From Halichoerus grypus (lineage: Eukaryota; Chordata; Mammalia; Carnivora; Phocidae): a stretch of 64,000 nt of DNA. Of this stretch, positions 1 through 11,857 are shown in pieces. The notes beneath the pieces were generated by a model that saw only the letters and a program-made list of their open reading frames with translations, ran no database searches and was not told the origin of the DNA. The stretch covers positions 145,941,935 through 146,005,934 of the forward strand of contig NC_135715.1 in the NCBI RefSeq assembly GCF_964656455.1, read 5' to 3'. The position numbers and the translations under genes were made by a program. Numbering within the stretch: position 1 is the stretch's first letter; each line of letters opens with the position of its first letter.

Positions 1-310
1 ATATGTCGGTATTATTGTTTTTTATAGTATTACTTTGTAAACCTAACTATTTCTGTAAGGTAGTGATGTCTCTCTTTCATTCCTGATTTTAGTAATTTGA
101 TTCTCCTCTCCATTTTCTTGGTAAGTCAAGCTAAAAGTTTGCCGAATTTTTTGATTTTTTTTTCAAAGAACCGACATTTTTGTTTTGATTTTGTCTATTT
201 TTTGTGTTCACTAAATTCTGCTGTAATCTTTCCTGTTTCCTCTTTTCTGTCTTGCTTATCAATTTTCTCCTTTGCAGCCTTTTTTTCTCCTTCAGAAAAC
301 ATAACTTGAT
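1..310 (-). mobile_element. L1 ORF2 fragment, antisense
   Basis: The stretch around 85-180 (CATTCCTGATTTTAG, then AAAGAACCGACATTTT) resembles the reverse complement of the mid part of L1 ORF2. Reading frames are broken. The element runs off the left edge of the window. Confidence 0.55.
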
Positions 311-1679
311 TTGTAATTTTTTCATATCCTTGTAATTATGTGCTTGTTTTCTTCTTTATTGTTCACCCAAGCCCACAAGGGTGTAAGCTTCATTAAGACA
401 AGGACCATGTATAACTTTTTCTCCATTGTTCACCCTTGCAGCAAGAGGCAAATTCAAAATACTAAGGAACAGACAAAAAGATTTCATTGTTCTCTTCACA
501 ACAAATGTAATACTAAGCAATATTTATTAATACCAGCACTGCTTTCAGACCTCTAATGGTTTGGAGCCTGAAGCTCTCATTGCTGCTTTGTAAGCAAGAC
601 CTGGCAAAGGAAAAGGTTACCTATGCCTAGCAATTCAGTCCCTGCACTCAGTCAAAATGGGGAGAAGTTCTGACGCTTCCATTACACAGGTCAGAAGTAG
701 TGAGTTTTTGGTTACACAATCATAGCTCTCTTAACTCACTCGGGGCGTTCTGGGGCAAGTGTCCTATTTTTCTAAAATGGAAACCTAGCAAATAAGCTAG
801 CAGAATTCTTAAACAAAAAGGTACTTTTATCAGGAAATTTTCAGACATTTCAAATCTTCTTTCTTCTTTGTAAGTATTTTTTCTTCCTTATAACTTCCTT
901 ATAACTTCTTTATAACTCTTATGTTGTGTAGTATATTGCTTTGAAAAAAGCAGTGTTCTCGTTTACATTTCTTGCAGATTGACAAGAAGCAAAGTTTATT
1001 GGTTTTCTCTGCCTCATGTTAAAAGGAAAAATTATTACATGTAATTGTTGGGCCATTTTCAGGGATGCTGTTGAGATAGAGAACATCTCATAAGGTAGAC
1101 ATTTAGTAAATATTTGTTTAATGAATATGTAACTGGGACCTCTTTGTAGACATATGCTCTTAGAAAAATCCTTTAAAATTTTGAGATTTAATGTTTTCCT
1201 CTTTAAAATAAAGAGATTGAGTCAGATAATATCACTTACTTAGTTCTTTGTCAAAAAATTCCTTTTAGTATTTTTCCCTTCAAATTTAAAAACATAAAAC
1301 TGTAAAATCATGTTCTATTGAGGAAGACATATAATGCAATTTTTTAAAAAAATGATGCCATTGGTATAAAAATAAAGTGAAACTTAAACATATGAGCTAT
1401 TCATTTATTCTGCTTGCAAAAATAGTTGGATATCCTTGAACTTAAAGTTGAGGAAGCAGTTTACTCCTTTCTGTTACTTCCTCTCCCTCTGAGCCACAAT
1501 TAGGACACATTTTCTGTCCATCGACAACAGAAATGAATTAAATCTGAAACCACCTTCTATAAATGATTTTCACATATATATTGAATTATCTTAAGGTTAC
1601 ATTTTCATTAAAAAGCTGCCTTGTAGGAAGAAGTGTTGAGGGAGTTATAATACCTACCCAGATGAGTCTAATCAATTTT
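311..1679. other. Unassigned AT-rich intronic sequence
   Basis: No gene, RNA or repeat family is recognised here. Short ORFs are present but carry no domain-like composition. Confidence 0.5.
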
Positions 1680-2185
1680 TCTCCAGTTTAAAACTTCTGA
1701 TGGCTCCCCATTGTCCATAGGACAAAGATCTCATGTGTTATCATGATATACAAGCTTTCCTAACTTCAGGCCAGGATCTCTTCCCAATTTTATGTTCTGA
1801 ATACTTCTTCACAAACTCTCAGGCAATGCCAGACAACTTGTTCCCAAAATAATCCATGAACCTTCAACTTATGTTTTCATTCTTGCTCTTCCTTCTAAAA
1901 AATGTTCTCCACCTGGGCTGGAGTCTTTTAATTCTTTAGAGTTCCATTTGAGGCCATCTCCTTTCTGTCTTTCCCTGATTTTCTTTGCCTATTTGAGGTA
2001 AGTGAATTATTTGCCTCTCATTTGTGTTCTGAGGATACTTACAACATGGCATTAGAGCCACCTCCCTGGATCTTTTCCTATCCTGTTAGTTGGTTGAGGA
2101 ATACTTTGGATTTCATGTTTGCATTCCCAGCACCTAGTTCTGTGCCTAGCACATTGTAAGTATTCAGTTGTTTTTTGGTGTTAAG
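1680..2185 (+). mobile_element. L2 LINE fragment
   Basis: GATGGCTCCCCATTGTCCAT near 1700 and the 3'-end signature CCCAGCACCTAGTTCTGTGC followed by a diverged CACATTGTAAGTATTCAG at 2128-2168 are typical of mammalian L2. The copy is old and has no open frame. Confidence 0.65.
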
Positions 2186-2214
2186 TTGGATTGCTTAACT
2201 TCAAAAATCTAAAT

Positions 2215-2430
2215 TTTTGGTCATGGCTTCAAAGCTGAGACAAACAGGTTTGAATTTAAATAGTGTCACGTATTACATCTGAAATTTAGAAAAGCTACTT
2301 GAGCTCTTTAGGCCATTTTTCCCCTAACCTATAAATTAGGGTTTATAATACCTATCTTGAGGGTTCTTGTAAGGATTTATCAGAAATACCTAGCTTAGTG
2401 CTTAGTTCACTGTTGCTGCTCTTTAAAATT
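2215..2430 (+). mobile_element. MIR SINE fragment
   Basis: A diverged core (ATAAATTAGGGTTTATAATACC, with the common GGGTTCTTGTAAGGATT and AGCTTAGTGCTTAGTTC blocks) follows the MIR order from the head to the 3' part. The assignment rests on the order of weakly conserved blocks. Confidence 0.6.
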
Positions 2431-3079
2431 ACATTGTCTAATAATAGTGAAATGCCTCCTGAGGAGAGAAACCAAGGATGGGCAATGAGTGACAGCATGT
2501 CAGAGTCTGTTCTTCACTGATCCCTGTTACTGAAAACAAGGAGCTTCCTAAGCAGGGGCAGCCACTCAGGCCTGAAATCTATCTGTGCTCACAAACCTGG
2601 GGGATTTGGCTTGTGCAGGGTAACAGATACTGGGAATAACTCATGACAGCTAAGATGTAGATCCAGGACCTTAGAGAGAAAAGTAATAAGTGAGTTGAAT
2701 TATAGTGAGGCTTATATAATTAAATTCAGTGATTATAGACATTAATTCTATGAAACTTTTAAAACACAGTCCTCAAAGTAAGATTTGATAAAGGCATTCT
2801 TTATAAATTATTTAAGTATAAATATATCATAGAACTGTGTTTTTAAAATCAATGTGACTTTTGATTAGAATTGGAAATGTTTTTTTTACATACAGGTTTT
2901 ATGATACAGACTCTCAACATCTCTTGTTTGAGCCATTTATAAAGTGTTTTAACAAGCCTCTCTACCCCCAATCTCTTTTTTTAATGGTAATAAAAACTGC
3001 AGACTCTTTGGTGTGGACTATATTTTGTGATTATGCTTTTTTACCTCTCTCCATCCTTATGTCTTACACACTGTACCTA
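2431..3079. other. Unassigned intronic sequence
   Basis: Slightly GC-richer than its flanks around 2460-2660. No frame, RNA gene or repeat family is recognised. Confidence 0.45.
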
Positions 3080-3450
3080 GTACTTTAAACCCTAACAAGA
3101 CCACACTGCTTCTCTCTGACCCCAAAGTTTTTTTCAAGCCTCTGTAACTATGCACATGGTGTCTCTTCTTGCTAGAAACTTGTTCAGACATTTCTTTTCT
3201 TGGATAATTACTACTGATTTTCTATAGCTCGGTTCAGTTGTCACCTTCAGAAGCCTTCCTTAGCCCCTAAGTGCTCCAGAGAATCCTGCGAAATTTTCAC
3301 CATAACACTTATGTTATTAGGTTGACAACATCTATTTATGTTACTGTCTATCTCACTTGCTGTTATGTTCCTCCATTCTAGGAACCCTGCTTATGTTTGT
3401 AAACCCAGAATCTAGCATAATGCTTGGTGAGCAGTAGGTCAATCACAGAA
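3080..3450 (+). mobile_element. L2 LINE fragment
   Basis: The order ACTATGCACATGGTGTCTC, CAGTTGTCACCTTCAGAAGC and, at the end, AATCTAGCATAATGCTTGG matches the L2 3' region. It is diverged and non-coding. Confidence 0.65.
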
Positions 3451-4390
3451 CTGCGTGGTCACCTCTGTGTCCTAAATAATGTAACTCCGTAGGTAAAACG
3501 TTACCCAATTTAGTCCCCAAATCATAACATATTCTCTAGCTTTAGTTTGACTTGTACTGTTTGTTATGGTTACATCAGAGCTGCTAGTTTATTTTCTCTT
3601 AAAAACAGTATTCACCTCACATTTTTCATATATTTCTCAGACTTTTCTGAATTTTCAGTCTCTTATGTCTTGGTATTTAAAAAGAGGAAGTTAAAAACAT
3701 TTATGGCATTCAATGATACAATAAAAGTTATAATCCTAGTAGTGATTGGTTTTTAAAGATGGGGGCATAGGGGAGAATGATAGCAAATTGCTACAGAAAG
3801 ATTTAGTGTTTTAAAAGGTTGTGAATTAGAAAAATAAAGATGGTTTCAAGAAAAATTTTGTTCTGTGCTTTTCATTCAGTACTTAATTTTCTTTGAATGT
3901 CATCTCTGCATTTTTTTAAAGGTTGCATATGAAAGCCACTGATGAAAATCACTGAGCAGATTATATAAGACGTAAAAGTGTTTATACATTGTTGGGGTGC
4001 CTGGTATATGTGGTTCTGCTCTCATCCATATCAGCAGAGGCCTCCATAGTGGCTTTGGTCATGACTGGAGTTGTTAGCCTTCGTATGATCACCAGGGCCC
4101 ATGGAAGCCTGCCCCAGGAGGAAGAGCAGGAAAAAGCTGGTCACACAGCTCAGTGGGCATTCCTGGAGGCAGGACCTAGTAGCTGAGAAAAAGAGCATGT
4201 ATGAGCACATATGAGATTCTCCATGGTGGGTATTTGCAGGGAGTCGGGGCTACTAAAATAACAGGTCGGAGTTTAAGACAAAGAAATTCTTATTTATTAT
4301 TGTCCTTATGATCCTATTTTTAGCCCTAGAGAGCAGTAGTTTGGGCAGTCATGAGTGGTGGTGATTTTTGTTATTCTAACCCATTGTCAT
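3451..4390. other. Unassigned intronic sequence, with a GC-richer patch at 3985-4190
   Basis: The patch at 3989-4186 can be read as a 65-codon frame, but it shows no recognised domain and its start has no support. It may be an old repeat or a non-coding element. The rest is AT-rich with nothing recognised. Confidence 0.4.
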
Positions 4391-4394
4391 CAGC

Positions 4395-4675
4395 TTTCAC
4401 CATTTTAACACAGCATTGGAACAAGACTGCCTGTGTTCTAATCTAGATGTATGACCTTGGGCTAGTTACTGTATGACCTTGGGCAAGTTTCTCTATGACA
4501 TTGGGCAGGTTATTTAAACTCTGTGCCCCGGTGCCCTCATCTATAAATTATAAGTGATAATAGGACCAACCGCATAAAGCTGTTAGGAGAATTACCTAAT
4601 ATTTCATACATGAAGTGCTCTGAACTGAGCCTGGCATGCAGTGTTATATATTCACTGTTATTAGTATTGTTATCA
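4395..4675 (+). mobile_element. MIR SINE with internal 22-bp triplication
   Basis: The MIR hallmarks TATGACCTTGGGCAAGTT, CCCTCATCTATAAATTAT, and GAGCCTGGCATGCAGTG occur in the correct order. Its central ACCTTGGGCAAGTT block occurs three times in tandem at 4449-4514, whereas MIR normally has one. Confidence 0.8.
4449..4514 (+). repeat. 22-bp tandem repeat, three copies
   Basis: The units start at 4449, 4471 and 4493, each exactly 22 bp, with the core TATGACCTTGGGCAAGTT (copies differ at a few bases). The array lies wholly inside a MIR SINE. Confidence 0.9.
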
Positions 4676-7600
4676 TGAATTCTACCAAAATCTTCGGGAA
4701 TTTTTTCTATTTTGTAAATAGATTTTTTCTTAGAGAAAGTGATATCACAGGATAGAATATCCTAGAATATGTAAGACATTAGAAATTCATATTCTCATTA
4801 ATGAGAATGTAATGTAATATATAACATTTGATATTCTTTCTGTGTATGTCTTATTTAAATGGTTTGTCCTGACATTAATATAAACCCTGTGGATATATTT
4901 ATCAAAATATAGCCATAAACACTAGCAGCCTATATAGTTTATAAAAATATAAAACAGAGGCTTTATCTCCCTTATAGAAAAATTTCAATATTGACTAGGC
5001 AGTTTACTACTTGTTCTTAAAATGAATACATATTATATTTCCTAGAAATTGAATGTATGGATAAACATTGTTTTTATAGGTTTTCCCTATATTAGAACAC
5101 TAGAGTATAAAATTTTATGCAGTGGTGTGATGAATCCACTTAGACTAAAGATTACATGTATGTTTCATGGTCATTTCCTTCCCCAGTCCTTATAATATTC
5201 AGAGCATCAATCATTGAAGTATCACATTATTCTCATTTTGTTATCCAAACTAGTGTTCTCATATTTGTAAAGTATATATGCTTGCTGAATAATTTAAGTA
5301 GTACTTTAAAAGACAAAATTGTAAATCTAACCTAACTTGCCCCAGCACAAAAGCACAAACACTATAAAAAAATCGCCATGAGCACCTATGCATATATGTT
5401 TATAATTTCAATAAATGAATTCATGCTACATCTGTACATGCCACTAAATAAATGCACATCATCATTTTAATAGCTGAATAGTAATTTACTAAGTGGATAT
5501 AATCATCACTTTAAAATGAATTTTTAGTGATTCATATATCATTTAAAATCCAGATCCCTCTGCTAAGTTACATATTTCCACATTTAAAATATTATTACTG
5601 ATGTAAAGTGTATTTTCTGAAGTAAAATATTAATCTATATCTAAAATTATCATATTTCTTTATCAAAAGGATACTCATAGCTGACTTATAACTGTTTCAC
5701 AGAACAGAGAAGCTAAAAATAGGTTACTTATGTTTCAAAAGGGACCATATCTATGATAATTTTGGCAGTACCAAAAGAAAGAATATAGTATCTAGAATTG
5801 AATATATACTTTAAAAAGCGTACCAGCATCTAATATCCTGGATAATTAACTCATGATATCATTGAGTCATATGTATTCTAAACTAGGATGTTCAATACAT
5901 ATAAATAATTCTAGAACAAAACATATAAAAAATGAAAACTTTACTCTGTGAAAGTTGGAGAATTTTGAGGTTTTTCCATCTTGGAATAATTATCCTTTAC
6001 CAGTTTTCAACAAAATGTTTAAAATAAATTATCTGACCTGAGTTATTTGTTCAAAGAAAAAAAAAATTAGTCTGTGAGGAACCCTGACCAACCCCTGCCA
6101 CAGATTTCGGAATCCCAGGGACTCATATCTGGGTCTGCCTGCACAGCTGTTAAGGCGCTCCGGTAAGAATCTTTATAATGTTAGGATGGACTCTGTGCAT
6201 AAATCTATTTAAACCTATTTGTCTAATATATGAATTAAGCTAGGTCATAAGAAATTGGAAAGAGTGAGACTCAAGTTTCAACTATTTTCCTGTTATTCTC
6301 TGCATAAATTAGCTTAGAATCAAACGTTGTGTTTCCAAGACTCAGGAAATAACATATTTAAAAATGAATCGGAATTGATATTCTAAATTAGAAACATCAT
6401 TTCTAATTAAGGTATCAAATTCTGCATGTCCTCTAAATCCTCCAATGTCACAGAATATTTATTTCTTTTAGTAAAACAACAACAAAACACAAAAACCTTT
6501 ACTGATCCCTCCTATATTATAGCAGGAAAACTTGCAACCAATTCCCCCCTCAAAATACACACACACACAACACACACCATCTCATAAACCATTGTCTTCT
6601 ACGGAAATTTATTTCTCCCACTGATATCTTATTTTGCTTCCTGTCTTCTCAATTAACATTCTTAACTTTTTGCCTAACAGCTAACAGCTCTCTTTTCTGA
6701 CCTTCTGTCTATTCCAACATACATCATTATCTATTCTTTTGTTTTACCCCTGAAATACAATCATTTCTTGACCGTGTCTCTATCTGAATTTTATGAAAGA
6801 TTAGGGGAAATTGAGAAGAGTTTTGCCATAATGCTGCAAGTGAAGAATTGAAAATGCACTATGAGTTTTTCCCTTTCATATAGATTTTTCTCTCTCCTTA
6901 TGTTTTCCCTTTTGAACCTGTCACTTAATCATCTTAGTGGAATTCCTGCCCTATCTTTTGTATTGTTTGCTTGTTTTTCCATTTATCTCTATATGTTTCT
7001 TTCCAAGAGCCATAGAGATATGAAATATCTCAACTTCCTCAGGTAAACATTTTCTTACTTTTCCTCCCTCTGGCCCATTCTAGGAATGCAAAGGAAGGGA
7101 GTGATGTGAGAAGATACTGCTGCTTTCACCACAGAGAACCTATCAAAGTATCTTCTCAGTAAATACTATTCTTTTACTGAATAGAATTTCAATACCATAT
7201 TTTAAAATATTTTCTTACTACACTTTGATTCATGTTTAATTACGGCTAAATTTTATGAATGTTTTTAAATCATCATACTGTTTCCATTATCTAATTAATA
7301 CCACTACGGTTTATATTCTTTAATAGGTTTTAACGACTTAACAATTGTTAGATAAAAGTACATCATTGATATTATATGTCAACTATACTTCAATTGAAGT
7401 TTTTTTAAAAATCACTGATCTACTCCTTAACCTTAGTTTAGTTTTATTGTAACATTTGTTTAGGCTTATATAAACATTAGTATTTAAACTGACACCTACC
7501 TTAAATAGACTGGCTGACCAGCAGCCATACATTTAAATTAAAAGACAGGATTCAGTATTTTGTACTTTCTGTGTTCAAATTTTTTAAAATATATATGTAT

Positions 7601-7735
7601 ATTAACAAAAGATACTTTATTCTTAAACTTTTCATTTCTCTTAATATCTGTGTTTCACATTTACCTTTTTGCTGTACAAATTCTTTTAGGCTACTAGTGA
7701 TTCCTCCTGATAGAGAACAAAGTCAGGCATAGAAA
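4676..7735. other. Unassigned AT-rich intronic sequence
   Basis: Three kilobases with no gene found. It contains a short interrupted CA run near 6559-6577 and a GC-richer patch at 6070-6165. Around 7370-7400 the text TATGTCAACTATACTTCAAT resembles an L1 3' end, but the match is too short to call an element. Confidence 0.5.
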
Positions 7736-7945
7736 GAGGGTTAGTGGGTAGCTCAGCAGAAGCAACTAAAATTCAGACTCACCATTGCATGGTACAAGAT
7801 CTCGGGGCAATTATCCTTACCCTTTAAGTCTTGTTTTCATCATATGTAAAATGGGAATAATAATGTTTGTGTGAGGATTAATATCATCAAGGCTGAGATA
7901 ATTTAAGCATAGTGCTCATTTGTGGCAATAAACAAATGTTAGTCT
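7736..7945 (+). mobile_element. MIR SINE fragment
   Basis: TCATATGTAAAATGGGAATA at about 7839 followed by TGTGAGGATTAATATCATC and ATAGTGCTCATTTG matches the second half of MIR in order. Confidence 0.65.
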
Positions 7946-9120
7946 TTCCCTTCCTCATTATGTCTTCTCCACCCAAATTTTAGTTTGAAGTTTTTCAAGT
8001 TAAAATGCCTCTCTTTGCAAAATATCCCTTTTCTTTTGGATACCTGAAACATATGATTATTTCCAAATGGGCTTTCCCTGCTGTGCTAACAATGTATCAA
8101 ATGCACAGACTATCACTCCCGTTTGGAGTTCAAGACAAAGCAGAATTAACCACAGGGGCAGATCCTGCTGCCACTAATGGGAGGGACAGCAGGTCTCCAT
8201 ATATTGTTCCTCTTATTATGGAAGCCATGGTTGCATTATGAGTTTTGCAAGGCATCTGGGGAGCTCATATGATGTGACACCTACAATGTCATGCTTGCTT
8301 TTTGAGAAAATATTTTCTAAAAATGCATAAAGCTAAAAGTTTTGAGGACTATTATTTTACCTTATTTTGTTCTCAGCAAGACAATTCCATTTTGTAGCCA
8401 AGAAATAAAAAAAAAAAAGAAAGAAAACAAAAGAAATGTATGACTTTAGGATGTAGTAGAACTAGTCTAAAATTAATTAAGAATCCATCTTTTCCTTTAT
8501 TTGAAATCTGTATTATTCTCCTCTCTCTTTCAGATTCTCTTATCTCCTCTTTTCCATGTGATCATCTTTTGGGAGTAATATATATTCTAACAAATATGCA
8601 AAATTTCTTAGATATTCCCAAAATGCAAAATTAGAAAATATACAGATTTCTCATCTAATCCGAAAGAATCCATAATACCATCTTGGCCTCCAAGTAGTCC
8701 TTACTGAATTTAGTCATGGACCATCCCAGCTCAAGTTATTAGAGGGAGCATGACTAGCTCCTTTTTAGAGAAAATATATTTACTGAATGGGTGTAAAAAT
8801 CTTCAGGGTACTTTGACTTTTAAAATGTTTGTTATGTCTTTTAAATTTTATTATTATGTAATAATAGTAGTTATGAGCTTTTTAATTTATTGTATTATAC
8901 TATGTGTAAATATCTAACAATAAAAAAAAGAATAAGAACAGCTATATAGGACGTTATAATTGAAATTAAATCTGAGTAACAGTCAGAAAATATTAAGTAA
9001 CTTATATCAAAGCTCTAGAAAATTTGTCATCTCAAAATGCTCAAGAATACTTCTATAGATTCAACAGAACAGGAATCCTAGAAGTGAGTAGCTAATATCT
9101 TTGCCTTTAAAAGGAAGATA
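7946..9120. other. Unassigned intronic sequence, with a high-complexity patch at 8000-8340
   Basis: The first 400 bp are compositionally complex and not repeat-like. A 78-codon frame at 8005-8241 has no domain signature. The remainder is AT-rich with an A-rich run near 8407-8435. Confidence 0.4.
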
Positions 9121-9401
9121 CACAGAATATGCACCTCCTTACCTCCCAACCACTCGCCGTTGTGGAAGAAATTGTCCTCCATCACTCAACTGGAGCTGCT
9201 CTCTTCCGTAGCCTTCATTTTCTTATTCACAATCTCCTGTGGTGCTGTCTCTAATCTTCCACACCTTCCTGTTACCTATACACTGGCTGTTGCTCTTTTT
9301 GTTAAGGATTTTACTTATTTCCACCTGGAAACCATCATCCTAGCTACTCTCTTTGCTTCCAGTCTTAGCTCCATCCCTCTTTCATTTTCTACCCTGTGAT
9401 C
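9121..9401 (+). mobile_element. L2 LINE fragment, left part
   Basis: Pyrimidine-rich, L2-like text with weakly conserved blocks. It appears continuous with the L2-like sequence resuming at 9696, the two halves being split by a Can-SINE. Confidence 0.45.
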
Positions 9402-9411
9402 ATATCTGTTT

Positions 9412-9421
9412 TTTAAAGATT

Positions 9422-9465
<44 letters not shown>

Positions 9466-9673
9466 GAGAGAGAGAGAGAGAGAGCACACGTATATGAGCG
9501 TGCCTGCCAGCAGGGGAGGGGAGAGGCAGAGGCAGAGGGAGAGAAAGGATCTCAAGCAGACCCCCTGCTGAGCGCAGAGCCCAACACAGGGCTCCATCCC
9601 ACCACCCTGAGATCATCATGTGAGCCAAAATCAAGAGCCTGACACTCAACCAACTGAGCCACCCAGGCACCGC
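9412..9673 (-). mobile_element. Can-SINE, antisense, with long ATTT tail
   Basis: The complement of the tRNA-derived head (ACTGAGCCACCCAGGCACC) closes the element at about 9672. The A-tail is on the left as an expanded (TTTA)n run at 9420-9463 followed by (AG)n. Approximate target duplications are CATATCTGTTTTTTAAA (9401-9417) and CAATATGTTTTTTAAA (9681-9696). Confidence 0.9.
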
Positions 9674-9695
9674 CTTCCCCCAATATGTTTTTTAA

Positions 9696-10275
9696 ATGCA
9701 AATCTGATCAGCTTCCATCCTTGCTTAAAAGTCTTTACTGACTTCCCCATCAGCTTTTATAAATATTCAGACTCCTTAGCATACAGAGAGATATCATAAT
9801 CCCACCTCAGCCTTGCCTTTCTATAGTCACCACCAATAACAGTCCCTTGACCTACTCCACAGCATATACCACATTCTCAAGCTATACCACGTGGCTCATG
9901 ATTTTTCAAAAGTGTACTATTTCATAGTTCTATATATAATTAATTTTCCTGGAGTATAAAATCCACTGCTCCCTTCTTTCACCTGCTGACACCTATTGAG
10001 CTTTCAGTGAATTAAGCATTATTTTGAAAGACTCTACTGATTCCCTCAACTGGAAGAATTTTGCTCACCATTGTGTGTCCATCATAGTGTTCTTTATGGA
10101 TCTAAATTATTATAACACACATATATATGTCATAATGAACAAAATTTGTCATTCTTTTGCATCTGCAACGTAATGGTATTAATAGAAAAGAGATAGTTTT
10201 ATACATATTAGTGTCTCTGAGGGTACTTAATACCTATAGGAACCCCATAAATGATTATTGGATGAATGGATTTAT
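9696..10275 (+). mobile_element. L2 LINE fragment, right part
   Basis: GCAAATCTGATCAGCTTCC, AGACTCCTTAGCATACAGAG and the end ATGATTATTGGATGAATGGA follow L2 3' order. The copy is diverged and non-coding. Confidence 0.65.
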
Positions 10276-10688
10276 GGGTTTTTTCATTTTTATTATTTTT
10301 AATTTTAATTCTATGAATGGATTTATGTTTTACACTTTATGAACATGGTTTTTGCTGATCATAATGGGCAGATATTTGTACCTCTGAGTGCATCATTTCT
10401 TCTCGCCATTGCAAACTAAACCAGTAAATCATAACTTCATGTAGAATTGACAGTGTTGATTTATATTGTAGTATTTAAAATCATTCTTTAGAATATTACT
10501 GTATGAAACACATTAAATTTTGCACAGATACTTAGCAAGGATTATAAGTATTTAGCCTCTAAATCTCAGTAGAAAAAAAAGTGTACATTTTGGGTATTTC
10601 AAACATTTTTCCACCCAACTAAATAGTGCATGCCACCAAAAACATGGTTCAAGATTGGAAACAATAAATGGTATGTACAACATCCAAA
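10276..10688. other. Unassigned AT-rich sequence
   Basis: Nothing recognised. Confidence 0.45.
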
Positions 10689-10689
10689 A

Positions 10690-10860
10690 ATACAGTTATA
10701 GTTTATTCATTCATTTATATAACAAATATTTTTTAAACAGTTGTTTGTTCTAGTCACTCTTTTAGACATTACGGATATGGCAATGAACAAAGCAATTAAA
10801 GATCCTGAACTTTATAGAACTTACAGGAGTGAGATTACAACAGTTATATAATGTAATATC
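10690..10860 (-). mobile_element. L2 LINE 3' end, antisense
   Basis: TTCATTCATTTATATAACAA followed by GGATATGGCAATGAACAAAG matches the reverse complement of the L2 3' end (..CACTGCTGTATCC..AATAAATATTTGTTGAATGAA). Confidence 0.65.
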
Positions 10861-10862
10861 AA

Positions 10863-10904
10863 ATATATATATATATATATATACTTTCTCACTATATATA
10901 TATA
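10863..10904. repeat. (TA)n microsatellite, interrupted
   Basis: Two TA runs separated by CTTTCTCAC. Confidence 0.85.
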
Positions 10905-11234
10905 TGTTCTTGGTGCCCCATCCATAACCCATCAACAGGTACCATTTTCATGCACACAGTCCTGGCTTCTGACTGCTAGCACCTGAACCCTTTGCCTGAG
11001 AACTTTTACCAGGCACCAGATACCACTCCATTCTTGAGCATGAACAACCCCAAAATTCCAAGTGTAAATGCCCTCTGAAAATTGCCATCAACTAATGCTT
11101 AAGGGGATTTATTGAATAAATAGCATACTTCCTTGATTCATGGCTATAAAAGCTCTGATGTTTGTATTCTGCACTAGTTTCCAGAGTTTCTAGCATGAGC
11201 AAGCTTCATTTGCCTCTGTAGTAATGCTTCGAAA
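10905..11234. other. Unassigned sequence
   Basis: Average GC and no recognised gene or repeat family. Confidence 0.4.
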
Positions 11235-11814
11235 TATAATCTTTACTGACTTCCATTCCTTTATTTTTAACCTGAGGCTTTATATTTCAAGTGGGTTTCT
11301 TGTAGACAACATGTAGTTAGTCTGGGTTTTTTAAATCTACTCTGACAATCTTTGTCTTTTAATTGCTGTAATTAGACCATTCGCATTAAAAGCGATTGTT
11401 GATATAGTTGTTGTAATAGCTACCATGTTTGTAATTATTTTCAATTTGTTGAATTTGTTCGTTTCTCCGCCTGTCTTTCCCACTTTCCTTGGTTCTAACT
11501 GAGCCATTTATGATTCAACTTTATCACTTCTCCTAGAGTATAGATTATACTCCTTTTTAATGCTTTTTTTAGTGGTTGATCTAGGGTTTACAGCATACGT
11601 ATTTACTAATCTGAGTCCACCTTCATATAACTGTACCATTTCACATACAACGTAGGTATCTTATATGAGTGTATTCTTAATTCTTCTCCCAGTCCTTTCT
11701 GACATTGTTGTGATTCATTTTATTTATCCATATGCAATAATCACCCAATTCATTTGTAATATTATTGTTTTAAATAAAATTAACTTTTGGATCCATCAAG
11801 AATATGTATGTATG

Positions 11815-11857
<43 letters not shown>

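Noticed and set aside
3989..4186. 65-codon frame in a GC-richer patch
   Set aside because: No recognised domain, no splice or promoter context, and no known ZNF804A exon fits.
11815..11857. CRISPR-like regular repeat
   Set aside because: It is a simple GATA microsatellite in a mammalian intron, with no spacers.
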